A stretch of DNA of 5,904 nucleotides from Candidatus Omnitrophota bacterium (GTDB lineage: Bacteria > Omnitrophota > Omnitrophia > Omnitrophales > Aquincolibacteriaceae), in the NCBI GenBank assembly GCA_023246995.1, contig JAHFHI010000100.1, positions 1 to 5,904 of the forward strand. Reading direction: 5' to 3'. The notes under the pieces are model-generated. The model worked only from the letters and a program-made list of their open reading frames with translations. It did not search any database and was not told the DNA's origin. This document shows positions 5,744 to 5,904 of this stretch, in pieces (the stretch's first letter is position 1; each line of letters begins with the position of its first letter). Made by a program: the position numbers and the translations under genes.

Positions 5744-5904
5744 ATGAAAACGACAAAATGGCTCTTTTTGAGTGTAGTAATTACGGGATTTCTGGGCACG
5801 AATACCGCTTGGGCCGAACAGATCTTACGTGAAGCCAGAATCACCAGCATCCAGGGGCAGGTCGAAGTGCAAAAATCCGGGGCGGCCGATTGGCAGGTTG
5901 CGCT
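5744..5904 (+). CDS. FecR-domain exported protein, N-terminal part (runs off window)
   Basis: The reading frame opens at ATG 5744 and stays open to the window edge, giving 53 complete codons. The first 24 residues form a clear signal peptide (MKTTKWLFL, hydrophobic core, cleavage after AWA). The mature start, REARITSIQGQVEVQKSGAADWQVA, matches the opening strands of FecR domains (PF04773 pattern: 'a.v..v.G.v.v...g...w..a'). Unlike classical FecR, which is an anti-sigma factor with an N-terminal cytoplasmic region and one transmembrane helix, this protein is exported with the domain first. It is therefore more like the stand-alone periplasmic FecR-domain proteins of environmental bacteria. It lies 21 bases after the peptidase gene in the same direction, probably in the same operon. 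The remaining domains cannot be seen. Confidence 0.72.
   Translation, partial: MKTTKWLFLSVVITGFLGTNTAWAEQILREARITSIQGQVEVQKSGAADWQVA

Overview
The window reads as bacterial chromosomal DNA from a moderately GC-rich, apparently Gram-negative organism. The evidence is a tRNA with an encoded CCA end, Shine-Dalgarno sites, tightly packed operons with 1-4 base stop/start overlaps, a lipoprotein with a SurA-like fold and a FecR-type periplasmic protein. The EF-P has an arginine-tipped 'SPSAR' loop. The second operon encodes a SurA-N lipoprotein, a two-helix HAMP protein, a secreted HExxH protein and a FecR protein. This mix suggests a deltaproteobacterial-like or PVC/Omnitrophota-like lineage, but the phylum is inferred from family resemblance and is not proven.

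Layout. Bases 1-12 look like the 3' end of a tRNA, followed by a complete tRNA-Ser(GCU) at 29-122. On the minus strand, converging on the tRNA, is an elongation factor P gene (260-829). A divergent intergenic region follows. On the plus strand comes a compact three-gene run: a Dps-type ferritin (958-1443), a DUF985/Cupin_5 protein (1447-1938) and a CNT-family nucleoside-type transporter (1938-3233). The gap 3234-3423 holds a G/C-rich inverted-repeat element that resembles a dispersed bacterial repeat. A DoxX-family membrane protein with its own ribosome binding site follows (3424-3816).

A well-formed sigma70-like promoter (3904-3932) then opens a second operon. Its genes are a lipoprotein with a SurA/PrsA-type N-terminal chaperone region but no parvulin domain (3967-4563), a two-helix HAMP protein with no output domain (4560-5153), an exported HExxH putative metallopeptidase (5153-5722) and the start of a FecR-domain exported protein that runs off the window (5744-5904).

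How they may work together. The first run mixes iron/oxidative-stress storage (Dps) with a small-molecule cupin and a solute transporter; co-transcription is likely from the spacing, but a shared pathway is not evident. The second operon consists of envelope proteins: one lipid-anchored, one in the inner membrane and two exported. The overlapping starts suggest they are made together, so an envelope-assembly or envelope-sensing role is a reasonable hypothesis. No mobile element, CRISPR array or phage gene is visible.
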